Notes under the pieces: model-generated
What the model was told of the DNA's origin: nothing
Seen by the model: only the letters and a program-made list of their open reading frames with translations
Databases searched by the model: none
DNA from: Pseudomonadota bacterium
GTDB lineage: Bacteria; Pseudomonadota; Alphaproteobacteria; Rhizobiales; Rhizobiaceae
NCBI GenBank assembly: GCA_023428515.1
Contig: JAEYXI010000076.1
Coordinates: 1 to 7,069 of the forward strand
Length of the DNA stretch: 7,069 bases
Direction of reading: 5' to 3'
Translations under genes and position numbers: made by a program
Shown here: piece after piece, positions 1-6,013 of the stretch
Layout: each line of letters starts with the position of its first letter
How positions within the stretch are numbered: position 1 is the first letter of the stretch

Positions 1-1045
1 GCCTCGTCGGATCGCCGAGCTGGCGGTTGCGGGTGCGTATCCTGAAATCCTGCGTCTTGAGCTTAAGCACGACCGTGCGGCCGGCAATGCCAGATTTCTT
101 CAGCCGCGACGAGACTTTCTCGGACAGTGCGCGCAGCACCGGCACGAGATCCGCGGGCGAGGCGAGATCGACATCGAAAGTGGTTTCGGCCGAGACGCTC
201 TTGGCGTCGCGATCGGCCGTGACGACGCGCTCGTCCTGTCCGCGCGAGAGATGGTAGAGCCGGTCTCCCATCGAGCCATAGCGACGCATCAGTTCGGCGC
301 GCTCCAGCTTCTGCAACTGGCTGATCATGCGGATGCCGTCGCGCTCCAGCGTTGCCGCGAAGGCCTTGCCGACGCCCCAGATCAGCGTCACCGGCTGCTC
401 GGCAAGGAACCCTGGCGCCTCTGCCTCGCCGATCACCGAGAAGCCGCGCGGCTTGCGGAAGTCCGACGCGATCTTGGCGAGGAATTTGCAATAGGAAAGG
501 CCGGCGGAAACCGTGATGCCGATCTCCTTCTCGACCCTTCTGGCGAAGTCGGCGAGCACCATCGCCGGCGGGCGTCCGTGCAGCCGCTCGGTGCCGGAGA
601 GGTCGAGAAAGGCCTCGTCGATCGAGAGCGGCTCAACCAGAGGGGTGAGCGCCTGCATCATGGTGCGCACCTCCCGGCCGACGCGCGCGTATTTCTCCAT
701 GTCCGGCGGGAGCACGATCGCCTCCGGGCAAGCCTCGAGCGCCTTGAACATTGGCATGGCCGAACGCACGCCCTTGATGCGAGCGATGTAGCAGGCGGTG
801 GAAACCACGCCGCGTTTGCCGCCGCCGATGATGAGCGGCTTGTCCTTGAGCGCGGGATTGTCGCGTTTCTCTATGGCCGCGTAGAAGGCGTCGCAGTCGA
901 TATGGGCCAGATGCAGCCGGTAAAGCTCCGGGTGCCGCGCCAGGCGCGGGCTGCCGCAGCGATTGCAGCGCCCTGCTTCGTCTTTCTGCAAAGCCATGCA
1001 GTCGCGACAGAAACCGTGGCTTGGATCGTTGACAGGAGCAGTCAT
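1..1045 (-). CDS. dinB: DNA polymerase IV (Y-family translesion polymerase), C-terminus cut by window edge
   Basis: Error-prone Y-family polymerase that copies past damaged template bases in the cytoplasm. The minus frame is open from the start codon to the left edge, giving 348 codons; the end of the little-finger domain and any C-terminal clamp-binding peptide lie outside. Residues 1-40 form an extension with two CxxC pairs (C13/C16, C27/C30), a probable zinc ribbon absent from E. coli DinB. The palm follows: D50 in the motif DCDAFY (Y55 at the steric-gate position) and D143-E144 in SIDEAF are the catalytic carboxylates. Nucleotide-binding Y86 and R89 precede GVRSAMP. A thumb helix-hairpin-helix lies near WGVGK (residue 223 on), then the little finger from about residue 275. 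I chose the ATG at 1045; an in-frame ATG at 1057 would add MFAA but would overlap the LexA operator. Neither start has a clear Shine-Dalgarno. A LexA box and promoter lie just upstream. Identification is secure by motifs; the zinc role is inferred. Confidence 0.95.
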   Translation of the reverse strand, partial: MTAPVNDPSHGFCRDCMALQKDEAGRCNRCGSPRLARHPELYRLHLAHIDCDAFYAAIEKRDNPALKDKPLIIGGGKRGVVSTACYIARIKGVRSAMPMFKALEACPEAIVLPPDMEKYARVGREVRTMMQALTPLVEPLSIDEAFLDLSGTERLHGRPPAMVLADFARRVEKEIGITVSAGLSYCKFLAKIASDFRKPRGFSVIGEAEAPGFLAEQPVTLIWGVGKAFAATLERDGIRMISQLQKLERAELMRRYGSMGDRLYHLSRGQDERVVTADRDAKSVSAETTFDVDLASPADLVPVLRALSEKVSSRLKKSGIAGRTVVLKLKTQDFRIRTRNRQLGDPTR

Positions 1046-1057
1046 CGCTGCGAACAT
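1029..1057 (+). promoter_or_regulatory. Possible divergent promoter for the GNAT gene, overlapping the LexA box
   Basis: A perfect TTGACA (1029-1034) lies inside the first codons of dinB, read on the plus strand. At 17-base spacing the -10 would be GAACAT (1052-1057), a poor match (three of six) that overlaps the first LexA half-site. If used, it would give the acetyltransferase gene a leader of about 60 bases and place it under LexA too. The weak -10 keeps this tentative. Confidence 0.3.
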
Positions 1058-1066
1058 AAGAGGAAC
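1052..1066 (-). promoter_or_regulatory. LexA operator (SOS box) of dinB
   Basis: On the minus strand this reads GTTC, seven bases, GTTC, the direct-repeat operator known for LexA of Alphaproteobacteria. Both half-sites are perfect. It begins about seven bases after the predicted -10 and ends six bases before the dinB ATG, so bound LexA would cover the transcription start. dinB is a classic SOS gene, which makes the match more believable than the motif alone. Confidence 0.85.
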
Positions 1067-1073
1067 ATCGCAA

Positions 1074-1102
1074 ATTTTATTCCGCCGCGACGCCCCTAAC
1101 AA
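1074..1102 (-). promoter_or_regulatory. Predicted sigma-70 promoter of dinB
   Basis: On the minus strand a -35 TTGTTA (1097-1102) and a -10 TAAAAT (1074-1079, five of six consensus bases) are separated by exactly 17 bases. The start point would fall near 1067, at the upstream edge of the LexA box, giving a leader of only about 22 bases. The patch is AT-rich against a GC-rich background. Prediction only. Confidence 0.6.
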
Positions 1103-1124
1103 GGCGCAATGCGAAGAGGTGGTC

Positions 1125-1700
1125 ATGTCTGTGGACATCCAGCCGCTGACGTCAGATTTCTGGCATGCCTTTGAGGATCTCTTCGGCAAGCAGGGCGCCT
1201 GCTATGGCTGCTGGTGCACGCACTTCCGGCTGCCGCCGGCGACGCGGCGCGAGAACAATCGCGAGCGCAACAAGGAACACATCAAGGCGCGCATCGAGCG
1301 AGGACCACCGCCCGGCCTGCTCGCCTTCGAGGACGATCAGGCTCTCGGCTGGATGCAGGTCGGTCCGCGCGCCGACGTGCCGGAATGGAATAATGCGGGC
1401 AGGGGCTCGGCACCCGTCGACCCAGCCGACGCCTCCGATCCCGCGGTATGGGCGATCTCGTGCTTCTTCCTGCGCACCAAAGCGCGTGGCAGAGGCCTGA
1501 CACATCAGCTTGTGAAGGCTGGATTGGCGTTTGCGCGCGAAAATAAGGCGCGAATGGTGGAGGCCTGTCCGATGGACCTGTCGAGGGATTCGCGCTCGAT
1601 CGGCCTTTTTGTGGGCTCGTCGCGGGTCTTCGAGAAGGCGGGTTTCGAACGTATCGTGGAGCGCAAGGCTGGTCGGCCGCTGATGCGCTATGTGCTTTAA
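1125..1700 (+). CDS. GNAT family N-acetyltransferase
   Basis: A 191-residue cytoplasmic protein predicted to transfer an acetyl group from acetyl-CoA to an unidentified amine. Recognisable parts are the GNAT core: a strand WAISCFFL (residues 109-116) followed by the acetyl-CoA pyrophosphate loop in [12 protein letters not shown] (119-130), a next strand around MVEACPMD (144-151), and a C-terminal [10 protein letters not shown] (168-177) typical of the last GNAT helix and strand. Near the N-terminus a CYGCWC cluster (C26, C29, C31) followed by THFR stands out; similar Cys-rich starts occur in a subgroup of uncharacterised GNATs, and its role is unknown. The ATG at 1125 is preferred over longer in-frame starts because AAGAGG (1114-1119) lies five bases ahead of it and an earlier start would run back through the dinB promoter. 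It diverges from dinB and ends 14 bases from the convergent DUF3572 gene. Substrate cannot be predicted; a resistance or stress role would be a guess. Confidence 0.85.
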   Translation: MSVDIQPLTSDFWHAFEDLFGKQGACYGCWCTHFRLPPATRRENNRERNKEHIKARIERGPPPGLLAFEDDQALGWMQVGPRADVPEWNNAGRGSAPVDPADASDPAVWAISCFFLRTKARGRGLTHQLVKAGLAFARENKARMVEACPMDLSRDSRSIGLFVGSSRVFEKAGFERIVERKAGRPLMRYVL

Positions 1701-1714
1701 TCCCTGGGAATCCG

Positions 1715-2014
1715 TCACATCGAGCGATCGTGGCTGTCATCGCCGAAGGGCAGCGCGCGCAATGCGCCGGAGACCTCTTGCGGCTGGATGCCCGTCTCCT
1801 CGGAAAAGCGCAGCAGGGTGGGCTCATGCGCCGCGATGAACTGCAGCACGCCGGCGAGAAAGCCGGGTTCGCGCGCCGCCTGGCGGATTGAACTCACCTC
1901 GATGCCCGTGATCGCCAGGAAGCGCGGCAGCAGTTCCGGATCGGCTGCGACAAAGCCCAGCGCCTGGATAGCCAGCGCTTCGGCGTTTTCGCGTTTCCGG
2001 CGGTCGTCGGTCAT
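1715..2014 (-). CDS. DUF3572 family protein (uncharacterised)
   Basis: A 99-residue, mostly helical, soluble protein with no signal peptide, membrane segment or Cys residues. It resembles the DUF3572 family, small proteins largely confined to Alphaproteobacteria and often found next to divK-pleD; family assignment is from memory of its character (an N-terminal AEALAIQALGFVAADPELL and a central GFLAGVLQFIAAHEPTLLRF). The pattern of short amphipathic helices broken by G and P could suit protein or nucleic-acid binding, but there is no catalytic motif and no function is known. The ATG at 2014 is chosen because AGGA and AAAGG sit just upstream and family similarity begins there; an in-frame ATG at 2080 would add 22 residues of poor character. 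It is transcribed away from divK across a 218-base control region and converges on the GNAT gene with no obvious terminator in the 14-base gap. Confidence 0.8.
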   Translation of the reverse strand: MTDDRRKRENAEALAIQALGFVAADPELLPRFLAITGIEVSSIRQAAREPGFLAGVLQFIAAHEPTLLRFSEETGIQPQEVSGALRALPFGDDSHDRSM

Positions 2015-2121
2015 ATCCTGGCCTTTCGATTCGCGGTTCGAGTACCTATCATAGTCCCTTGGCGCAAGCCGATTCCCCAAGGCGTGACGTGCCGGAAATG
2101 CTCGCCTTCGAGCCTATGGGT

Positions 2122-2150
2122 TTGCGTTTCGTCAATGTTCTTGGCGTAAT
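2122..2150 (+). promoter_or_regulatory. Weak candidate promoter for divK-pleD
   Basis: TTGCGT (2122-2127) and CGTAAT (2145-2150) are spaced by 17 bases, matching three and four consensus bases. It would start transcription near 2157 and leave a leader of about 75 bases containing the two hairpins at 2170-2216. I looked for a full CtrA box (TTAA-N7-TTAA) here and found none, so control by CtrA, known for Caulobacter divK, is not visible in this region. Confidence 0.3.
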
Positions 2151-2169
2151 GTCCATGGTGGGGTTTTGG

Positions 2170-2216
2170 CGCCCGATTGGGCGTTGCGGCGATGCCTGCC
2201 CGTTCGGTTCGGGCGG
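2170..2216 (+). other. Two tandem hairpins in the divK leader
   Basis: First hairpin: CGCCC (2170-2174), loop GATT, GGGCG (2179-2183). Second: a seven-pair stem counting one G-T wobble, with core GCCCG (2198-2202), a seven-base loop, and CGGGC (2210-2214), ending about eight bases before the ribosome-binding purines ACGGGAAG (2222-2229). Neither is followed by a T-tract, so they are not intrinsic terminators. They could affect mRNA stability or translation of divK, or be chance in GC-rich DNA. Confidence 0.4.
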
Positions 2217-2232
2217 CTGAAACGGGAAGTCG

Positions 2233-2604
2233 ATGCCGAAAAAAGTGATGATCGTCGAGGACAACGAGCTCAATATGAAGCTCTTTCGCGACCTGATCGA
2301 GGCCAGCGGCTACGAGACCGTGCGCACTCGAAACGGGTTGGAAGCACTCGACCTAGCGAGGCAGCACCGGCCTGACCTCATCCTGATGGACATCCAGCTG
2401 CCGGAGGTTTCCGGCCTCGACGTGACGCGCTGGCTGAAGGAGGACGACGATCTTCACAAGATCCCTGTCATTGCGGTGACGGCCTTCGCCATGAAGGGTG
2501 ACGAGGAGCGTATCCGCCAAGGCGGCTGCGAGGCCTACATCTCCAAGCCGATCTCGGTGCCGCGCTTCATCGAGACGATCAAATCCTATCTAGGCGACGC
2601 CTGA
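2233..2604 (+). CDS. divK: Single-domain response regulator DivK
   Basis: A 123-residue stand-alone receiver domain that relays cell-cycle and polarity signals in the cytoplasm. In Caulobacter and rhizobia it is phosphorylated by DivJ, dephosphorylated by PleC, and when phosphorylated acts through DivL to lower CckA-dependent CtrA activity. All receiver landmarks are present: acidic pocket E9-D10, phosphoacceptor D53 in [11 protein letters not shown]83, and K105 in the SKP motif. The stretches [12 protein letters not shown] and [14 protein letters not shown] are nearly those of Caulobacter DivK, and there is no output domain, so the assignment is firm. The ATG at 2233 follows GGGAAG closely and gives the standard family length. 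It shares one base with the next gene, pleD (stop TGA and start ATG overlap as TGATG), the same order as in Caulobacter, implying coupled translation. The leader carries two small hairpins. Confidence 0.96.
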   Translation: MPKKVMIVEDNELNMKLFRDLIEASGYETVRTRNGLEALDLARQHRPDLILMDIQLPEVSGLDVTRWLKEDDDLHKIPVIAVTAFAMKGDEERIRQGGCEAYISKPISVPRFIETIKSYLGDA

Positions 2605-3971
2605 TGACAGCCCGCATCCTCGTCGTCGACGACGTCCCGGCCAATGTGAAACTGCTCGAAGTGCGGCTGCTGGCTGAATATTTCGAGGTGCTGACCGCCA
2701 GCAATGGCGCCGATGCGCTGGAAACCTGCGAGAACGGCAAGGTCGACGTCGTGCTGCTCGATGTGATGATGCCCGACATGGACGGGTTCGAGGTCTGCCG
2801 GCGGCTGAAAAGCGACCCGGCCACCTTGCACATCCCGGTCGTGATGGTGACCGCGCTCGACCATGTGTCCGACCGCATCCGGGGGCTTGAAGCCGGCGCC
2901 GACGATTTCCTTACCAAGCCGGTCAACGACCTGCAGTTGATGACGCGGGTGAGAAGCCTGGTACGGCTGAAGATGCTGACCGACGAACTCAGGCTGCGGG
3001 CCGCCACCACGCGCAATATCGGCATCGAGGAACTGCTGTCACGCAGTGAGCCGGCGGGTGAGGCGAAACCGCGGGTTCTGCTCATCGACGAGCGGCAGGC
3101 GTCGGGCGCGAAGGTCGCCGGCATGCTGGGCGAGACGGCCAAAGTCGACGTCGTGGCCGACCCGCATGTCGGTTTTTTCCAGGCCGCGGAAGAGCCTTAT
3201 GAATGCGTTCTCGTCTCGACGGGTTTCGCCGAATTCGACCCGCTGCGCCTCTGCTCGCAGCTGCGTTCGCTCGACCGCACGCGCTTTGTCCCGATCATCC
3301 TTCTGGCCGAGGAGGGCGAGGAGGATCGTATCGTGCGCGCGCTGGAACTCGGGGTGAACGACTACCTGATCCAGCCAATCGACCGCCAGGAATTGACCGC
3401 AAGACTGCGCACGCAGGTGCGGCGCAAGCGCTACAACGATCATCTGCGTGCCAGCGTCACCCAGACGATCGAGATGGCAGTGACGGACGGGCTCACCGGC
3501 CTGCACAACCGCCGCTACCTCGACAGCCATCTCGAGACGCTCTTCGAGCGCGCCGTGGCGCGTCGGCGGCCGTTGTCGCTGATGATCACCGATCTAGACC
3601 GGTTCAAGTCCATCAACGACAAGTATGGCCATGACGGAGGCGACGAGGTGCTGCGCGAGTTTGCGCGACGTCTCAGGAAGAACGTCCGCGGCATCGACCT
3701 CGCCTGCCGCTTCGGCGGCGAGGAGTTCGTCGTGGTCATGCCTGATACCGAGGCGGCGGTCGCCGAGAAGGTGGCGGAGCGGGTGAGGGCGGAAATCGCC
3801 GGATTGCCGTTCCCTATCAACGGTTTGGATGTCCCGGTCACGGTCAGCGTGGGCGTGTCGTCGTTGAAGCGCGGCACCGATTCCGTGGCCGACCTCCTGA
3901 AGCGGGCCGACGTGGCGCTCTACGAGGCCAAAAGTGGTGGTCGCAACCGGGTTGTCGCAAGGGCCGCGTAA
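2604..3971 (+). CDS. pleD: Response regulator diguanylate cyclase PleD (REC-REC-GGDEF)
   Basis: A 455-residue cytoplasmic enzyme that condenses two GTP to cyclic di-GMP when its first receiver is phosphorylated and the protein dimerises; in Caulobacter it acts at the developing stalked pole under DivJ and PleC. REC1 (about 1-120) is intact: D9-D10, phosphoacceptor D53, T83, K105. REC2 (about 155-275) is degenerate: VLVST occupies the phosphoacceptor strand and Q257 replaces the conserved Lys, as expected for a domain used only as a dimerisation adaptor. The GGDEF domain (about 290-455) begins at DGLTGLHNRR and has metal-binding D330, substrate-binding N338 and D347, and the active-site loop GGEEF (371-375). 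The inhibitory I-site RGID (362-365) lies five residues before it, so product feedback inhibition should be retained. Numbering is offset by three from Caulobacter PleD in this domain. No Shine-Dalgarno is needed given the one-base overlap with divK. No clear terminator follows directly. Confidence 0.96.
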   Translation: MTARILVVDDVPANVKLLEVRLLAEYFEVLTASNGADALETCENGKVDVVLLDVMMPDMDGFEVCRRLKSDPATLHIPVVMVTALDHVSDRIRGLEAGADDFLTKPVNDLQLMTRVRSLVRLKMLTDELRLRAATTRNIGIEELLSRSEPAGEAKPRVLLIDERQASGAKVAGMLGETAKVDVVADPHVGFFQAAEEPYECVLVSTGFAEFDPLRLCSQLRSLDRTRFVPIILLAEEGEEDRIVRALELGVNDYLIQPIDRQELTARLRTQVRRKRYNDHLRASVTQTIEMAVTDGLTGLHNRRYLDSHLETLFERAVARRRPLSLMITDLDRFKSINDKYGHDGGDEVLREFARRLRKNVRGIDLACRFGGEEFVVVMPDTEAAVAEKVAERVRAEIAGLPFPINGLDVPVTVSVGVSSLKRGTDSVADLLKRADVALYEAKSGGRNRVVARAA

Positions 3972-4487
3972 GGCTCAGGCCAAGCAAAAAAACAGGTCAA
4001 GGCAGACTTTCCGGAATTTACCTTAATCCAAGCGATTCGCGAGGGTTGGTTAAGAAAGTATTGATTTCCAAGCGTCTCTGCGCGAAGGTGCCTTTACAAA
4101 ACAGGCGCCGGAACGAGGAAAACCAGCCGCCTGATCGAAACCCCATGATGCTCAGGTCCGCCGCATCTCCTGGGTCCGTGGGGTCGGCCGGCCGGCGCTG
4201 GCACATAGTGGCCTCCTCGTACCGCTGCCAACCGCCGACCGGCCCCCTTGCTCTCCGTCTCATGAAGTCCATTCGGAAATCATCCGAACCTGCTGTTTAT
4301 GCTCGCAAATACGAGCGTTTCTGAATCGGCTGTCGTGAACTTGGCGTGGATAAAAATGCGCTGCCCGACGGACGATGCATCGAGAAAGACGCAGAGAAGC
4401 AACGGGTTGCACGGAACGCGGGGGCTGGACAACGGCTTATTTGTTCAACAGGCAGGCCGCGAGGCCTTGAGTAAAAGGATCAAACGA
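3972..4487. other. Gene-free, repeat-containing gap between pleD and rpmG
   Basis: About 516 bases with no convincing gene. The short frames in it have poor composition, no good ribosome-binding sites, and one (4299-4526) runs through the rpmG terminator. It does hold several inverted repeats. 4022-4054 has a nine-pair stem with one bulge, arms CTTAA-T-CCAA and TTGG-TTAAG. 4186-4244 is a long imperfect hairpin of about 16 pairs in three blocks. 4272-4288 pairs TTCGGA with TCCGAA, and 4301-4316 pairs GCTCG with CGAGC. The first, 50 bases after pleD, might end or protect the pleD mRNA, though no T-run follows. I found no promoter good enough to call a small RNA. Confidence 0.5.
4186..4244. repeat. 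Long imperfect inverted repeat in the pleD-rpmG gap
   Basis: GGCCGG (4186-4191) pairs with CCGGCC (4239-4244), CGGCG (4193-4197) with CGCCG (4233-4237), and TGGCA (4199-4203) with TGCCA (4226-4230). The interruptions are a single C-A mismatch and a one-against-two internal bulge. The apical loop is 22 bases. No T-tract flanks it on either strand, so it is not a standard terminator. It may be part of a structured RNA or a protein-binding site. Confidence 0.45.
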
Positions 4488-4513
4488 AAAACGCCGCCCA
4501 GAGGCGGCGTTTT
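4488..4513 (-). terminator. Rho-independent terminator of rpmG
   Basis: A perfect 11-pair stem, AAAACGCCGCC against GGCGGCGTTTT, closes a four-base loop. Read on the minus strand the stem runs into TTTTT then CG. It lies 22 bases past the rpmG stop, the right place for its terminator. Because the arms are A-rich and T-rich it could also stop plus-strand transcripts coming from pleD. Confidence 0.9.
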
Positions 4514-4535
4514 GATGTCAAAATGAAACCCGATC

Positions 4536-4703
4536 TTACTTGATCTTGGTTTCCTTGAACTCGACGTGCTTCTTGGCGACCGGGTCGTACTTGCGGAACG
4601 ACAGCTTGTCGGTCTTCGTGCGGCTGTTCTTGCTCGTCACGTAGAAGAAACCGGTATCGGCGGTCGACAGAAGCTTGATCTTGAGTTTTGCAGCCTTGGC
4701 CAT
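4536..4703 (-). CDS. rpmG: 50S ribosomal protein L33
   Basis: A 55-residue basic protein of the large ribosomal subunit, located near the E-site tRNA. It starts [20 protein letters not shown] and ends with [11 protein letters not shown], aligning along its whole length with E. coli L33, including the TKNxRTKxxKL core and the closing KEtKIK. It has no cysteines, so it is the zinc-independent form. The ATG at 4703 gives the normal family length; a longer in-frame start at 4784 would add 27 unrelated residues and overlap the promoter. A GGA lies eight bases before the start. The gene is probably monocistronic, with its own CTTGAC promoter, a leader of roughly 70 bases and a strong terminator. 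Confidence 0.97.
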   Translation of the reverse strand: MAKAAKLKIKLLSTADTGFFYVTSKNSRTKTDKLSFRKYDPVAKKHVEFKETKIK

Positions 4704-4729
4704 CTTTTTCGTCCGTTGGATTGTCTGGA

Positions 4730-4746
4730 GTTCATGCCGCCTGAAC
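4730..4746 (-). other. Inverted repeat in the rpmG leader
   Basis: GTTCA (4730-4734) and TGAAC (4742-4746) flank seven bases, so the leader RNA could form a small hairpin 26 bases before the rpmG start. One arm overlaps a ten-base sequence, GCCGCCTGAA (4736-4745), that recurs exactly at 4794-4803 inside the promoter spacer. It may be an operator or leader structure; chance is not excluded. Confidence 0.35.
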
Positions 4747-4781
4747 GCGGGTGGACCCCGGACGCGGAAAACTTGGCGCGA

Positions 4782-4810
4782 CACATAAAGATCGCCGCCT
4801 GAAAGTCAAG
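4782..4810 (-). promoter_or_regulatory. Predicted promoter of rpmG
   Basis: On the minus strand CTTGAC (4805-4810) is the preferred alphaproteobacterial -35 and begins 12 bases after the upstream transporter stop codon. A -10 of TATGTG (4782-4787) follows 16 bases later. The -10 is only a fair match. Start near 4775 would give a leader of about 70 bases. Confidence 0.6.
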
Positions 4811-4822
4811 TGCGACCGGCTT

Positions 4823-6013
4823 TCAGCTGAGATGGCGGCGGAAGCCGGGCACGACCCGGCAGACGACGAGCGCGATGTAGGCGGCGAAGAAGAAAGAGAG
4901 CGACCAGCCGAAACCGCTGGTGCCGAAAAGGTCCATGCCGATGCCGACCGCCTGGGGGCCAAGCACCATGCCGAGGCCGTAGCAAAGCACGAATGCCGCG
5001 TTCGCCGAGGCGAGGTCGCGGCCGGAAAGCCGGGAGCCGAGATGGGCGAGCCCGATCGTATAGAGCGCGGCGACGACGCCGCCCCAGAGAAAGAGCAACA
5101 CCGCCATGACGTGCCAGTTGGAGGCGAGGTGGGGCATCAGTATGGTGCCGACGAGGCCGACGACGGCACAGCCGAGCAACAAGTGGCGGCGGTCGCCGAT
5201 GCGGTCGGAGAGCATGCCGATCGGAATCTGCAGCATGACGTTGCCGAGGCCGATCATGCTGAGAAGGAGCGCCGCGTCCGCTTCCGAGTAGCCGATGCGA
5301 GCGCCATAGACCGGAAACAACGCAAAGCCGCCGGTCTCGACCGCGCCGAAGACGAGCACGGCGGCGGTGGCGGTCGGCACCAGCCAGATGAAACGGACGA
5401 AGCCGGTCGGCTCGTCGTCGCTGTCGGAAACGATTTGCGGGCTCTCGCGCCAGGCCGCAAGCACCGGTATGGCCGCCAGCGCGACCAGCACGAAAGTGAT
5501 GCCGAACGGCAGGAAGCCCTGGCTGCCGACCTGAGCGAAAAGCCAGGGACCGCCGGCGAAGCCGAGCGAAAGCACCGTGGCATAAAGACCGAGCACGAAT
5601 CCGCGCCGGTGCGGCGGGGCGGAGGTGCTGATCCAGAACTCGGAGAGGATGAAGAGCACGGTAAGCGCCAGGTGGAGCGCCACACGCAGCGGGAACCACA
5701 TCCAGAAGCTGGTCGCGAAGTAGAAGCCGACGAAGGCTAGCGAGCCGAGCAGAATCATGGCGAGCATGGTCCAGACGACGCCAAAACGCGCGGCGAGCGG
5801 CGTTGCGAGCGGTGCTGCGGCGATCGACGCCAGTCCGGCGACGGCGGTGTTGAGGCCGATCATCGTCGCCGAGATGCCGCGCGTCTCCAGGATGATGCTG
5901 AGGAGCGGCATGCCGAGCCCGATGGCAATACCCACCACCGAGATCGAGGAGATGGCCGCCGCGATGGGCAGCCAGTGCAGCTTGTCGGGATCGTGGGCCA
6001 GCTTGTTATGCAT
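4823..6013 (-). CDS. Major facilitator superfamily transporter (YcaD-like)
   Basis: A 396-residue inner-membrane protein with about 12 hydrophobic segments, the usual MFS size and layout. The first membrane segment starts near residue 15 (LPIAAAISSISVVG). A degenerate motif A, TPLAARFG (71-78), lies between segments 2 and 3, and a clearer repeat of it, GMLSDRIGDRR (266-276), opens the equivalent loop of the C-terminal half. A polar cytoplasmic linker (about 189-205, with SDSDDEP) separates the halves. The stretch ETGGFALFPVYG followed by GYSEADAALLLSMIGLGNVMLQIPIG resembles E. coli YcaD and related proteins of unknown substrate. The ATG at 6013 has GGAAA just upstream; a longer start at 6094 adds 27 polar residues that do not fit. 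It stops 12 bases before the rpmG promoter, in the same direction, so readthrough into rpmG is possible. Substrate unknown. Confidence 0.87.
   Translation of the reverse strand: MHNKLAHDPDKLHWLPIAAAISSISVVGIAIGLGMPLLSIILETRGISATMIGLNTAVAGLASIAAAPLATPLAARFGVVWTMLAMILLGSLAFVGFYFATSFWMWFPLRVALHLALTVLFILSEFWISTSAPPHRRGFVLGLYATVLSLGFAGGPWLFAQVGSQGFLPFGITFVLVALAAIPVLAAWRESPQIVSDSDDEPTGFVRFIWLVPTATAAVLVFGAVETGGFALFPVYGARIGYSEADAALLLSMIGLGNVMLQIPIGMLSDRIGDRRHLLLGCAVVGLVGTILMPHLASNWHVMAVLLFLWGGVVAALYTIGLAHLGSRLSGRDLASANAAFVLCYGLGMVLGPQAVGIGMDLFGTSGFGWSLSFFFAAYIALVVCRVVPGFRRHLS

Noticed and set aside
251..1099. Plus-strand open frame of 282 codons opposite dinB
   Set aside because: It is the antisense of the DinB frame, which has all polymerase motifs; it also runs through the dinB promoter and LexA box.
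963..1124. N-terminal extension of the GNAT gene
   Set aside because: The frame is open but would overlap the dinB start and promoter, and the ATG at 1125 has a good AAGAGG and starts where GNAT-like sequence begins.
1701..1714. Shared terminator between the convergent GNAT and DUF3572 genes
   Set aside because: Only a tiny TCCC/GGGA repeat is present, with no stable stem or T-run.
2015..2232. CtrA binding site upstream of divK
   Set aside because: CtrA control would fit the pathway, but no TTAA-N7-TTAA or close variant is present. A lone TTAACC on the minus strand near 4049-4054 is in the wrong place and lacks a partner half-site.
4018..4526. Three short frames in the pleD-rpmG gap (4018-4272 minus, 4046-4324 plus, 4299-4526 plus)
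   Set aside because: Poor amino-acid composition, no clear ribosome-binding sites, mutual overlap, and the last reads through the rpmG terminator hairpin.
4751..5740. Long plus-strand open frame of 329 codons opposite the YcaD-like transporter
   Set aside because: Its product is almost pure A, E, D, R, G and H with no domain, as expected from the antisense of a GC-rich membrane-protein gene whose own frame is convincing.
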